A stretch of DNA of 59,478 nt from Caulobacteraceae bacterium (lineage in GTDB: Bacteria > Pseudomonadota > Alphaproteobacteria > Caulobacterales > Caulobacteraceae): assembly GCA_028290905.1 (NCBI GenBank), contig JAQGIW010000102.1, positions 1 through 59,478 of the forward strand, in the 5' to 3' direction. The position numbers and the translations under genes are program-made. The notes beneath the pieces are model-generated. The model ran no database searches, had not been told where the DNA came from, and saw nothing but the letters and a program-made list of their open reading frames with translations. Every line of letters starts with the position of its first letter. The stretch's first letter is position 1. This document shows, piece by piece, positions 29,220 to 37,254 of this stretch.

Positions 29220-30196
29220 CCAGCGTCAAGGACCGGGTGACACAAGGGCTGGGGGAGATCAGGACCGTCATCCTCGGCGTGCAGATCCTGCTGGGATTCC
29301 AGTATGAGGCGGTGTTCCAGCCCGGGTTCGCGCGGTCGACCCACCTGGCGCGCCTGCTCGAGGCGGCGGCCCTGGGCCTGCTGATCCTGAGCGTGATCGC
29401 CCTGATTACCGCCATCGCCTTCCATCGCCTGGGCGAGAGCGGAGCCATGACCGCGCGCCAGGAGGACCTGAACGAGGCGGTCGTCGCCCTCGCCCTCGCC
29501 CCGTTCGCCGTTGCGCTCGGGCTCGACGTCTTCGTGGCGCTGGAGAGGGGGCTTGGGCCGGTCTTCGCCGCCTTCGCCGGAACCCTGCTTGCCGCCCTGG
29601 CATTGGTCTTCTGGTACGGCGGCGCGGTGCTCCGCACCAAGGATCGCGAGACGTCTGACCGGAAGGACGAACCCGTGTCCCTGAAGGATCGCATCGGGAC
29701 GCTGCTCACCGAATCGCGCATCGTCCTGCCGGGAGCGCAGGCCCTGCTGGGCTTCCAGTTCGCCGCCTATCTCACCGACGGCTATGAGCGGGCGCCGCTC
29801 GACGCCAGGATCGCCCACACCGCGGGCCTCGTCTTCCTGATCGTGGCGATGATCCTGCTGATGGCCCCGGCGGCCTTCCACCGCCTGGCGGAGCGCGGCG
29901 AGGACACGCCGCGGGTGGAGCGGGTCTGCGCGGGGCTGGTGCTTTCCGCCATGGCGACCTTGGGCCTGGCGATCAGCGCCGACCTGTTCGTGGTCTGCCG
30001 CCTCGTCGGCGCCCCGCGACCCGCGGCGCTCGCGTCGGCGGCGTGCGCGATCGCGGCCTCGGGAGCGGCATGGTACATCTTCCCACTCTCCGCCCGGGCG
30101 CGCCGGCCGGCCGCCGAACATTCCCCTGACGGAGCCGGTGAGAGTGTCAATCGGGCGGCCCCCGCCGGCGCGGGACCGAGAACAAAGACTTCATGA
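29216..30196 (+). CDS. Membrane protein with two fused DUF6328-type units
   Basis: 326-residue integral membrane protein built from two similar halves. Each begins with a basic amphipathic stretch and an LGFQ signature: IRTVILGVQILLGFQYEAVF in the first half and ESRIVLPGAQALLGFQF in the second. Each continues with three or four transmembrane segments and a FHRLxE motif (IAFHRLGESG, AAFHRLAERG). DUF6328 proteins normally carry one unit, so this is an internal duplication. Translationally coupled to the ParB-like gene by an ATGA overlap. No enzymatic motif seen. Confidence 0.75.
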   Translation: MTSVKDRVTQGLGEIRTVILGVQILLGFQYEAVFQPGFARSTHLARLLEAAALGLLILSVIALITAIAFHRLGESGAMTARQEDLNEAVVALALAPFAVALGLDVFVALERGLGPVFAAFAGTLLAALALVFWYGGAVLRTKDRETSDRKDEPVSLKDRIGTLLTESRIVLPGAQALLGFQFAAYLTDGYERAPLDARIAHTAGLVFLIVAMILLMAPAAFHRLAERGEDTPRVERVCAGLVLSAMATLGLAISADLFVVCRLVGAPRPAALASAACAIAASGAAWYIFPLSARARRPAAEHSPDGAGESVNRAAPAGAGPRTKTS

Positions 30197-30222
30197 GGCG
30201 CGACGCGCGCCTGGGCGATCTT

Positions 30223-31175
30223 TCAGGCTGCAAGGACCCCGCGCCTGCGCGCGCGCACGACCGCGCCCAAGCCGGCCAGACCGACCAGCATCATCGCCCA
30301 CGCGGCCGGTTCGGGAACCATGCCATATCCCGTGCAGGCCGGGCATTGGCCGGCGATCTGGGGCGAGATGATATCGGGCGAGCAGGCAGGGGCCGTGGGG
30401 TCGCATGCATTCCCTGGAACGGCGGGGTCGGGAATGACGGGTGTCGGAATGTTCAACAGGAAGTCACCATTGGCCCACCCGATGTCGAAATAAGTGGCCG
30501 AGGACGGTGGATCGACGAATGCGCCGTTGATCGGTCCGAATATGCTGTTGAGATCGAATCGGGTCACGCGGTTTGAACCGAATATTTGATTTACAACAAG
30601 ATTATACCAGATCGAGTCGTATCCGCCGACAGTATTCCATGTTGAGAACCCCCAATACTGATAATTGGGCGAGACCAGCCCGCGGGCTCCTGGAAAAAGT
30701 GGGGTGTATGGCGTGACCTTGGCGGTCCCCAGATAGGGGTTGTTCGCGCCCCCCCAGCCTCCGGGCAGCCTCTTGCGAGCCTGCGCCGGCGGGACGTTCG
30801 TCAGGGGAGGCGATGCGCCAAACGGGACCCTGTTCGGACCTGCGGCGGGGAAGCCGGCCCCAGGCCGAAGAAGTTATCAGAGTTGTAGGTCGGCCCGCCG
30901 AAAGCGGGAGGCACCCCCGTACCGCCTCCAAAGTCGGCGATCGGCACGACGCCCCTGTTCCAGACCTCGTAGATATAGTCATAGGTCGGCGCGCCGGCGG
31001 TCCCTGGAATGGTATCGTAGAGGATGCCGCTGGCGACGAGGGCGCTTTCCCCGGCGGCCGGACCGACGAGGCCGGTGTAGCTCCAGCCCGAAAACCGGAT
31101 CGCAGCGTGTGCGGTCGAAGCGACTGTCGCGAGCACCCCTGCCGCAGCCAGGACGACAAGGCGTTGGAGTTTCAT
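30223..31175 (-). pseudogene. PEP-CTERM exported protein gene with a one-base frameshift
   Basis: ATG 31175 (GGAG six bases upstream) encodes a signal peptide MKLQRLVVLAAAGVLATVAS, then WSYTGLVGPAAGES and PTYNSDNFFGLG. The frame then derails after GPASP and stops about 55 bases later. Inserting one base in the cccc run at 30858-30861 restores GLGAGFPAAGPNRVP and an uninterrupted frame through YWGFSTWNTVGGYDS and VVNQIFGSNRVTRFDL, ending in the sorting signal VPEPAAWAMMLVGLAGLGAV and the tail RARRRGVLAA. The restored product would be about 317 residues. Homopolymer slippage, phase variation or sequencing error could explain it. Confidence 0.8.
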
Positions 31176-31421
31176 GCCAAGCTCCATCCGTGGCGGAGCA
31201 CATCAGAGCGGCGGCTCCGTCTGAGCAGCAAAGGGCGTTCCGCTCGTGCGCTCACGTCCAAGGCTTGGGGGAAGTCGCGCCCTAGGTTGCGGGAACGCAA
31301 CTTCAACGCAATTTAGGACAACTTAGGACATTCTTCGACGCGAGTCAATGAAAGATAGTGTTCATTCCGAATTCGGTAGTCGTCGGCTTGGTGACGCTCT
31401 CGATGTCGACGCGTTGGCGGA
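31176..31421. promoter_or_regulatory. Upstream region of the PEP-CTERM gene and island junction
   Basis: No gene is visible. It contains a perfect palindrome gttgcg-ggaa-cgcaac (31286-31301) and a direct repeat ttaggaca (31313-31320 and 31323-31330), both suitable as operator sites for the PEP-CTERM gene reading to the left. The compositional change to the accessory island begins just beyond. Confidence 0.4.
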
Positions 31422-31670
31422 TCAAGCCTCGACCGTGTCGGGCGTCCAGGGGCTTCCATGCTCCCCGATCCTGAACCACCGTTGGGTGCGCCCAACGCGG
31501 TATTTCACGCCGTAGACGCGCCGGCCCTCCGGGGCCTTGGTCGAGGGCGGGTAGATCCGAAGGCAGAACCCCATCAGCCGCTGGGCGCCATAGCCGCTCA
31601 TCTCGCGCAGAAAGTCCGCGTCCGGGCTCTTCTCCATCAGCGCCCGCAGGTTCATCATGTCGTTGGTCAT
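31422..31670 (-). pseudogene. Chimeric remnant: IS256-type transposase N-terminus fused to integrase fragment
   Basis: 82-residue frame made of two unrelated mobile-element pieces. Residues 1-33 (MTNDMMNLRALMEKSPDADF, LREMSGYGAQRLM) are the N-terminus of an IS256-family transposase. From residue 34, GFCLRIYPPSTKAPEGRRVY and VKYRVGRTQRWFRIGEHG resemble the arm-binding (DUF4102-type) domain of a tyrosine integrase. The join falls near 31571. Neither catalytic domain is present. It marks a deletion or recombination between an insertion sequence and an integrase gene at the edge of the accessory region. Confidence 0.75.
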
Positions 31671-32094
31671 CTTCGGTCCTTGGTTCAGGTTGCGTCTGCA
31701 AACCCGACCCTACCGAAGATCGTTGATGACCACCGCTACGCCGCTCGCTCGCTATAGCGCCATGGGGAGAGGCGCGCTTCCCGAGCGGCTCCGCTACCAT
31801 CCAGCTACATCACCACCGGGGACACGATCGGAGCGGGGGCGCTCAGGAGTTTTCTGGGCGGCCGGGGACCGCCCCTTCGTGGGCTTGCAACATAGTAATT
31901 GGCCACTCATGGGGAACGGCCGCTATGCGGCGTCGGGGCGATCTCTCTAAAACCTCCGTTTTCGAGAAAGGTAGTTTGGACGGCTTCACCGGTGGAGCGG
32001 TTCAAAACCGGTCGGTTTTGAGCCTGCCGAGGACGCGCGTTCGGTCTCCGCAGCGGGTGGGTGACTCGGCTCAGGCATTTTGTCGATAGAGCCT
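31671..32094. mobile_element. Leftover IS256-type leader and unassigned mobile-element sequence
   Basis: The bases directly upstream of the transposase remnant (to about 31740, with cttaccgaagatcgttgatg-type sequence) fit the leader of an IS256-family element. The rest is non-coding and includes a strong palindrome tcaaaaccg-gt-cggttttga at 32002-32021. No intact terminal inverted repeats or target duplication could be defined. Confidence 0.4.
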
Positions 32095-32232
32095 AAGCTC
32101 GAAATGCGCATTCTGTGGGAAGAGCTGCTGCCGCACCTGGCTTCGGTCGAGCTCGCGGGCGAGCCGAAGTGGGCCCAGTCGAGCTTCGTCAGCGGGCCGA
32201 AACGTCTGCCGATCCGCTTTAGGACGCAGTAG
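32095..32232 (+). pseudogene. Cytochrome P450 3' fragment
   Basis: The frame reads KLEMRILWEELLPH, LAGEPKWAQ and SFVSGPKRLPIRF before TAG (32230-32232). It lines up residue for residue with the last 43 or so residues of the intact P450 at 41414-42733 (RILFEELLPR, GEPKWAQ, FVSGPKRLPIRF). Upstream homology stops abruptly at 32095, so the haem-binding part is gone. A second, closely related P450 gene was therefore once present here on the opposite strand orientation. Confidence 0.8.
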
Positions 32233-32244
32233 GGAGGGACAACC

Positions 32245-33060
32245 TCAGCGGTCCTGGGGCGCTTGCAGCAGGCGCCGGCGAAGTTCCTCGATGATGTCCG
32301 GGGAGAGCCCCAGTCCTGCCATGGCGAAGTCCTCGATGGATCCGTACCGCGCTTCGATCCCATCGATGGCTGACATCAGATAGGCCGCATCCGCCGCGAG
32401 CAGCATTTCGCGGCCCTCCGGACCGAGCGTCGCCAGCCACTCCGCCGTACCCCCGACCGCCATGGCGCTTTCCAGATCCACCTTCGACTTGTCGAGGTGG
32501 ATATTGGTCTGCTCATAGTCCCAGACGACCCACTCGCGCGTAACGCCGATCAGTTCGAGCAGGAGCGCGATGGCGAGCCCCGTTCGGTCCTTTCCCGCCG
32601 TGCAATGGATCAGGATCGGCGCCGCGCCATCCGCGATGGCGCGGTAGACATCGCCGAATTGCTTCGCGTGGGCCTCCGCGATGAACGTGTACAATCGGAT
32701 CACCTCGCCGCGGAGCGCCGCGCGGTCCAGGTCGCGCCGCGGGGGGCGTTCCCCGGCTCGCCGCGAGACGTCGTTGGCGTCGCTGGGCCAGGAGAGTATC
32801 AGGAGGCCATCGGACACATCGGCTGCGGTCGGCATGACGTTCCGCTCGTGCTCCGTCCGTAGATCGGCGATCGTACGGATTCCGAGCGCCCTGATGGTTC
32901 GGCAGTCGGTCGCCGACAGCCTATGCAACCCGGCCGAGCGCCATAGCATCGCGCGGCGGAGCTTCGCCCCCGATCGGGCGGGGTAGCCGCCGACTTCGCG
33001 AAAGTTGTGGCCACCCTCCAACGCCACTACGCGAGGGGGCGAGACATTTGGATTGGACAT
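32245..33060 (-). CDS. Tyrosine-protein phosphatase (PTP-like, C-x5-R)
   Basis: 271-residue cytosolic phosphatase. P-loop HCTAGKDRTG (152-161) has the catalytic Cys and Arg, the N-terminal block GGHNFREVGGYPARSG is typical of the bacterial tyrosine/lipid phosphatase family, and IADLRTEHER precedes the P-loop. ATG 33060 has AGGAG seven bases upstream. Members dephosphorylate phosphotyrosine or phosphoinositides. It is downstream of, and in the same direction as, two AsnC/Lrp genes, 62 bases from the nearer one. Confidence 0.9.
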   Translation of the reverse strand: MSNPNVSPPRVVALEGGHNFREVGGYPARSGAKLRRAMLWRSAGLHRLSATDCRTIRALGIRTIADLRTEHERNVMPTAADVSDGLLILSWPSDANDVSRRAGERPPRRDLDRAALRGEVIRLYTFIAEAHAKQFGDVYRAIADGAAPILIHCTAGKDRTGLAIALLLELIGVTREWVVWDYEQTNIHLDKSKVDLESAMAVGGTAEWLATLGPEGREMLLAADAAYLMSAIDGIEARYGSIEDFAMAGLGLSPDIIEELRRRLLQAPQDR

Positions 33061-33122
33061 CGCTTACTCCTAAGCTCGGCTAAGACACGCGGGGTCGGCG
33101 ATTGCCGTCGGGGCGCCCGGCT

Positions 33123-33575
33123 TCAGGGAATATGGATCAGATCGAAACGGTGCTTGGCGTAACCGACCGGCTCGCGGACATCCAATTGCAGTACGCCTTC
33201 CATCACCGCGATCTCCGCATCCACGACCCGCACCAGCTCGTCGCGCGACGTGGCGCTGATGAAGGCGACGATGTCGAAGCGTCCCACGGTCAATCCGACA
33301 AACGAGCAGGAGGGGAAGTCGGCGATTTTCGCCGCGATGGCCCTGGCGTGACGCGGCCGCGCCTTGATCCGCACATAGGCGGCGGCGGTCTGGCCGAGGG
33401 CCGTCGCGTCGGTCACCAGACCCAGGCGCATCGCCTTAGCGGCTTCCAGTTTCTTCAGCCGTTGCCGGATCGTCCCCTCGGAGACGCCCAGAACCCTCGC
33501 GACCTCGCGGTTGCTGCTGCGGCCGTTCTTCTGCAGCTCCTTGACGATCGCGAGATCGACATCGTCGACTAGCAT
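33123..33575 (-). CDS. AsnC/Lrp-family transcriptional regulator A
   Basis: 150-residue Lrp/AsnC regulator. N-terminal winged helix (DDVDLAIVKELQKNGRSSNR, EVARVLGVSEGTIRQRLKKL) and C-terminal RAM effector domain (FVGLTVGRFDIVAFISA). ATG 33575 with AAGGGGG upstream. Only 13 bases separate it from a second AsnC/Lrp gene upstream, so the two are co-transcribed. Effector unknown; amino acids or small carboxylates are usual. Confidence 0.92.
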   Translation of the reverse strand: MLVDDVDLAIVKELQKNGRSSNREVARVLGVSEGTIRQRLKKLEAAKAMRLGLVTDATALGQTAAAYVRIKARPRHARAIAAKIADFPSCSFVGLTVGRFDIVAFISATSRDELVRVVDAEIAVMEGVLQLDVREPVGYAKHRFDLIHIP

Positions 33576-33588
33576 TCGTGGTCCCCCT

Positions 33589-34116
33589 TCATCCGGGCAG
33601 CGACGTCGGATGCAGCTGGGCGCTGCCGGTCCGCCACTTGGCGATGTCGATGATCAGGTTGGTCTCGACCTGTTCGACGCCGGGGATCATGGCGATGTGG
33701 TTGACGATGAGGTCGTGAAGATCCGCGGAGTCGGCGGCCTGCACCTGCACGATGATCGGCGGATCGCCCAGCATCATCGTGACGCTGCCGACCCGATCGA
33801 TCCTGGACAGGGCTTCGGCAACCTCGTTGATCTTGCGATCGGCCACCATCACGTCGATCAGAGCCAGGATATTGTAGCCGGCGGCCCTGAATTCCAGCTG
33901 CGCCACCACCCTCAAGATCCCTTTCGCCTCCATGGCCCTTATGCGGGACGCGACCGCGACTTCGGTCATGGAGAGTTTCAGCCCCAGGGCCTTGCTCGTG
34001 GCGCGCGGCTCCATCCGGAGTTCCTCCAGGATCCGCTCGTCGATGGCGTCAGGCCGGGCAGTGGAATTCGTGGCCACCGATCTCATCCCCTCATTCCGGC
34101 CGACTCGCGCGCTCAT
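33589..34116 (-). CDS. AsnC/Lrp-family transcriptional regulator B
   Basis: Up to 175 residues. Winged-helix region DAIDERILEELRMEPRATSK with MTEVAVASRIRAMEAKGIL, then the RAM domain (YNILALIDVMVADRKINEV and VQVQAADSADLHDLI). The start is uncertain: ATG 34116 has no clear Shine-Dalgarno, while ATG 34086 and a GTG near 34077 are closer to GAGGGG. It pairs with regulator A immediately downstream; the two may form hetero-oligomers or control the adjacent catabolic genes, which is inference. Confidence 0.88.
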   Translation of the reverse strand: MSARVGRNEGMRSVATNSTARPDAIDERILEELRMEPRATSKALGLKLSMTEVAVASRIRAMEAKGILRVVAQLEFRAAGYNILALIDVMVADRKINEVAEALSRIDRVGSVTMMLGDPPIIVQVQAADSADLHDLIVNHIAMIPGVEQVETNLIIDIAKWRTGSAQLHPTSLPG

Positions 34117-34192
34117 GGCGCCGCGCGGATACGCTTACCAGCGCCAGACCCCATCACGCCAGAACTCCAAGGGCCAGACGCGCCCGGAGAGT

Positions 34193-35332
34193 TCAGCGCG
34201 CGTCCGCCTCCGCGCGGGCCGCCGCCCACGCCTTTTTCCGATCGTCCGCGTTGAGCGCCCACAGCGCCTCGGCCGTGGCGTCGTCCACATACCGACCGTT
34301 CATCAGCATGATCGTCGAGACCTTCACCAGATTGAACAACTTGAAATAGGCCCAGTGCTCTACCGGCGCGCCGGCTTCGGCTTCGTAGCGTGCGACGATC
34401 TCGGCTTCGCTCGGCAGACCGTCGACGGCGACGCCCTCTGGAACATGCATCGGGATCAGCATCGCGACGAGGGCCAGATCGGCTTCGTTATGCCCAAGGT
34501 AGGAGAGCTCCCAGTCGAGGGCGGCGACGAGCTTCCCGTCGTGGTACATGAGGTTGGCGATCTGACCGTCGCCGTGACACAGCGTCGGGGGGCGGGCATC
34601 GGGCTGGTTCTCGATCATCCAGCGGTTCAGCTCGATCAGATACTTCCGTTGCGGGTCGCCCGACGCGGTGACCAGAACCGCTTCTCTCAGCCACCAGTTC
34701 AGTTCGCGCTCGATCGCCGTGCGGCCCTCGCCCCGCCGGACCAGATGGGGGACCGCGTCCGGGCTCAGCGCCGCCCTGCGCAATCGCCCGTGAAAGCCCG
34801 CCGCCTGCAGCAGCATCGCCTTTCGCTCGGCGGGGCCGACTTCCGCCAGCAAGCCGGTGGAGTGCATCATCCGGTTCGCCGGCGCCCGGCCCTCCAGCCG
34901 CTCCATCACCAGGAACGGGAAGCCGATCGCCTCTCCGGTCGCGTCGTACCAACGCGCTATCGGCGCCGGGACCCCGTGCGCTCGCAGCGCCTTCAGCGTG
35001 AAGAACTCGTCGTCGAAACGCTTCTGCTTGAGCAGTTGCTCGCCCGGCGCATATCGCAGGACGAAGGGACGGGTCCTGCGCTCCACCTCCATGTCGAACA
35101 GCGCGATCCCGTTGCTGCCGCCGGCGTCCTCGATGTAGTGGAGGTCCCCCAGCCGTAAGGGCGCCGCCAGGCCGGGTTGCGACTCCAGAAAAAGTTTCAG
35201 GCGAGCCTTGTCGACGCGGGGCCGGCTCGGAGCCGAGGCGGCGATTTCGCTGGCGACGTTGGCGGCGCTCAGTTGAACCGGCGCCGGGCCCGGATCAGGC
35301 GGCCGTGAAATGGCGGATGCCGACCCACTCAT
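34193..35332 (-). CDS. APH-like phosphotransferase (kinase) 1
   Basis: Aminoglycoside-phosphotransferase-fold kinase, 379 residues, of the group related to the kinase part of ACAD10/11 and to LvaA. YIEDAGGSNGIALFD with LRYAP forms the ATP lobe, HGDGQIAN (253-260) is the catalytic loop and LDWELSYLG (272-280) supplies the metal-binding Asp. ATG 35332 overlaps the stop of the amidohydrolase upstream (ATGA), so the two are translationally coupled; the longer frame to 35437 runs into that gene. Closely similar to APH 2 (37255-38349). Likely phosphorylates a hydroxylated acyl-CoA or acid rather than an antibiotic. Confidence 0.87.
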   Translation of the reverse strand: MSGSASAISRPPDPGPAPVQLSAANVASEIAASAPSRPRVDKARLKLFLESQPGLAAPLRLGDLHYIEDAGGSNGIALFDMEVERRTRPFVLRYAPGEQLLKQKRFDDEFFTLKALRAHGVPAPIARWYDATGEAIGFPFLVMERLEGRAPANRMMHSTGLLAEVGPAERKAMLLQAAGFHGRLRRAALSPDAVPHLVRRGEGRTAIERELNWWLREAVLVTASGDPQRKYLIELNRWMIENQPDARPPTLCHGDGQIANLMYHDGKLVAALDWELSYLGHNEADLALVAMLIPMHVPEGVAVDGLPSEAEIVARYEAEAGAPVEHWAYFKLFNLVKVSTIMLMNGRYVDDATAEALWALNADDRKKAWAAARAEADAR

Positions 35333-37065
35333 TCGGCGGCCATCTGGAGATGCGGACGAAGGTTCAGGAGCCGGCCCGGCGTGGCGCCGCTGCATACATT
35401 GTCCTGGAAGGTGACCTCGCCATTCACGAGGATCCATCGTATGCCCTGGGCGCGGGCGACCCTGCGCCAGTCTCCCCGTGGCAGATCGTTCGCCGTCTCG
35501 TAGGCATCCGTCGCCACGCCAAGCCGGGCAAAATCATAGACCATGATGTCGGCGGCATTGCCTTCGGCGATCACGCCCCGGTCGGTCCAGCCCAGCGCCT
35601 GCGCGGGGACAGCGCTCAGCTTGTGATGCATGTGCTCCAGGCTGATCCTGTTCTCCTCCCTGACCAGCCAGGAAATTAGGTCGGCGCCATATTGACCGCC
35701 GCTCCAGAACTTCACGTGGGCGCCGCCGTCCGAGGTTCCCGGAAGCACCCGGGGATGGGCGTTGAGCTCGACGGCGTGGTCGAGGTTCGGAATATCCCGC
35801 GGGGGACAGACCTCGCAGGCGAGGCGCGTCTCCACGCACAGGTCCAGGAACGCGTCGGTCGCGGGCTGGCCCTCGGTCCGGCCGATCTCCTCGAATGTCT
35901 TGCCGACGTAGGGGGCGAATCGGGCCGAGCCCGCGGCGTCGACAAGCTTCATCGCCGGCACCTTGGCGTAGTGCGGCGCTTGTTCGACCTCCACCGCCAG
36001 GCGCGCGCGATAGTCCGGATCGAGAGCCTTGGCGATGCGAGCGTCGATGGTGTCGCCATCGCCTGGGTGTTGGAACTCATTGAAGATCGGCACGGCCTGC
36101 CAGCCATCGAAGTCCTTCACCACGAAGGCCATCGGCATGAACCGGAAGCACAGCGCCTGGGAGTAGATATTGAGACCGCGGGCGGCGGTGTCGTCGAGCC
36201 AGCGCAGGATGCCGCGGTGCTGTTCGGGATGTCCCTCGGCGACCATGATCACGGTGTGCAGGACCGGGCGGCCAGATATCTTCGCCAACTTCTCGACAAA
36301 GGCGCGATTGCCGACGTTCTTCGGTCCCGTCTCGACCAGCGCCTGAATCACCCCTTGTCGGCGTTCGGCGAGCACGCGCGCGAGGTTCACGGCCTCGTCC
36401 TCATGCATGCTGTCGGTGATCATCGGACTGCCATCCACGTCCTTGTGGCTATTGGTGTCCTGCAGGTACGAGAAGCCGAAGCCCAGCGCTCCGGCATCCA
36501 TCGCCTCGTGCAGCAGGCGGCGCATCTCGGCGCGCTCGCTTTCGGTGGCGGGGCGTGTCTTCGCCGCCTCGTAGCCCATGACCCAGATCATCAGCGAGTT
36601 GAGCGGCAGGAAGGCGCCGAGGTTGACGCCCTTCTTGATCTTCCTGATCGAGGCGATCCACTCCGGAAACGATTCCCAGTCCCAGGGCAGGGCCGCGCGC
36701 ATCGCGTCCAGCGGCACCTGTTCGGTGTTTTCCATCATCAGCATGTATCGCTCGCGGTCGGCCTTGTGGCACGGCGAGAAGCCGAAGCCGCAGTTGCCGA
36801 CCACCACGCTGGTGACGCCGTGCCAGCCCGAATTTGTGCAGTACGGATCCCAGTAGACCTGGGCGTCGTAGTGCGTGTGGGGGTCGATCACGCCCGGCGC
36901 CACCACGAGGCCGGTGGCGTCGATCTCCTCGGTCGCCTTCATTCCGGAGAGGTCCCCGACGCGAACGATGCGCCCGTCGGCGACGCCGACGTCGGCCACG
37001 CGACGGGGTCGGCCCGTTCCGTCCACCAGGGTTCCACCGCGGATGATCGTGTCGAGCTGGGTCAT
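35329..37065 (-). CDS. N-acyl-D-amino-acid deacylase family amidohydrolase 1
   Basis: Amidohydrolase-superfamily enzyme, 578 residues. The metal site is intact: PHTHYDAQ (HxH), VGNCGFGF (bridging Cys of the D-aminoacylase subfamily), LHTVIM and the catalytic Asp in GTSDGGAH. The C-terminal small domain ends in LVNGEVTFQDN and GATPGRLL. Annotation pipelines call these D-aminoacylases, but the family also hydrolyses other cyclic amides and esters. In this context it could open a lactone or lactam. ATG 37065; no strong Shine-Dalgarno. Coupled to APH 1 by a 4-base overlap. By eye about four residues in five match amidohydrolase 2. Confidence 0.87.
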   Translation of the reverse strand: MTQLDTIIRGGTLVDGTGRPRRVADVGVADGRIVRVGDLSGMKATEEIDATGLVVAPGVIDPHTHYDAQVYWDPYCTNSGWHGVTSVVVGNCGFGFSPCHKADRERYMLMMENTEQVPLDAMRAALPWDWESFPEWIASIRKIKKGVNLGAFLPLNSLMIWVMGYEAAKTRPATESERAEMRRLLHEAMDAGALGFGFSYLQDTNSHKDVDGSPMITDSMHEDEAVNLARVLAERRQGVIQALVETGPKNVGNRAFVEKLAKISGRPVLHTVIMVAEGHPEQHRGILRWLDDTAARGLNIYSQALCFRFMPMAFVVKDFDGWQAVPIFNEFQHPGDGDTIDARIAKALDPDYRARLAVEVEQAPHYAKVPAMKLVDAAGSARFAPYVGKTFEEIGRTEGQPATDAFLDLCVETRLACEVCPPRDIPNLDHAVELNAHPRVLPGTSDGGAHVKFWSGGQYGADLISWLVREENRISLEHMHHKLSAVPAQALGWTDRGVIAEGNAADIMVYDFARLGVATDAYETANDLPRGDWRRVARAQGIRWILVNGEVTFQDNVCSGATPGRLLNLRPHLQMAAE

Positions 37066-37254
37066 TGGGGTCTCTCTGGGACGACGAGAATGTCCTCGCC
37101 AAATCCATAGCGCATTTACCGCCCGAAGTCGACATCAGGGCCCATTGATCGTAGAAAAAAAATGCGCTTCATACGCATATATCGTCTCCTGGGCGCTCGG
37201 CGGCGGGAGCATCCGATCCGGGTCGGAATATCCCGGGACCGCTCACAGAGAGGC

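Noticed and set aside
31345-31800. 151-codon minus-strand ORF across the junction
   Set aside because: A frame shadow of the transposase-integrase chimera; its residues show no family pattern.
35692-37110. Long plus-strand ORF opposite amidohydrolase 1, and similar ones at 55726-57234 and 16789-18321 (minus)
   Set aside because: Antisense frames of strong genes; compositional bias only, no family motifs, no ribosome binding sites.
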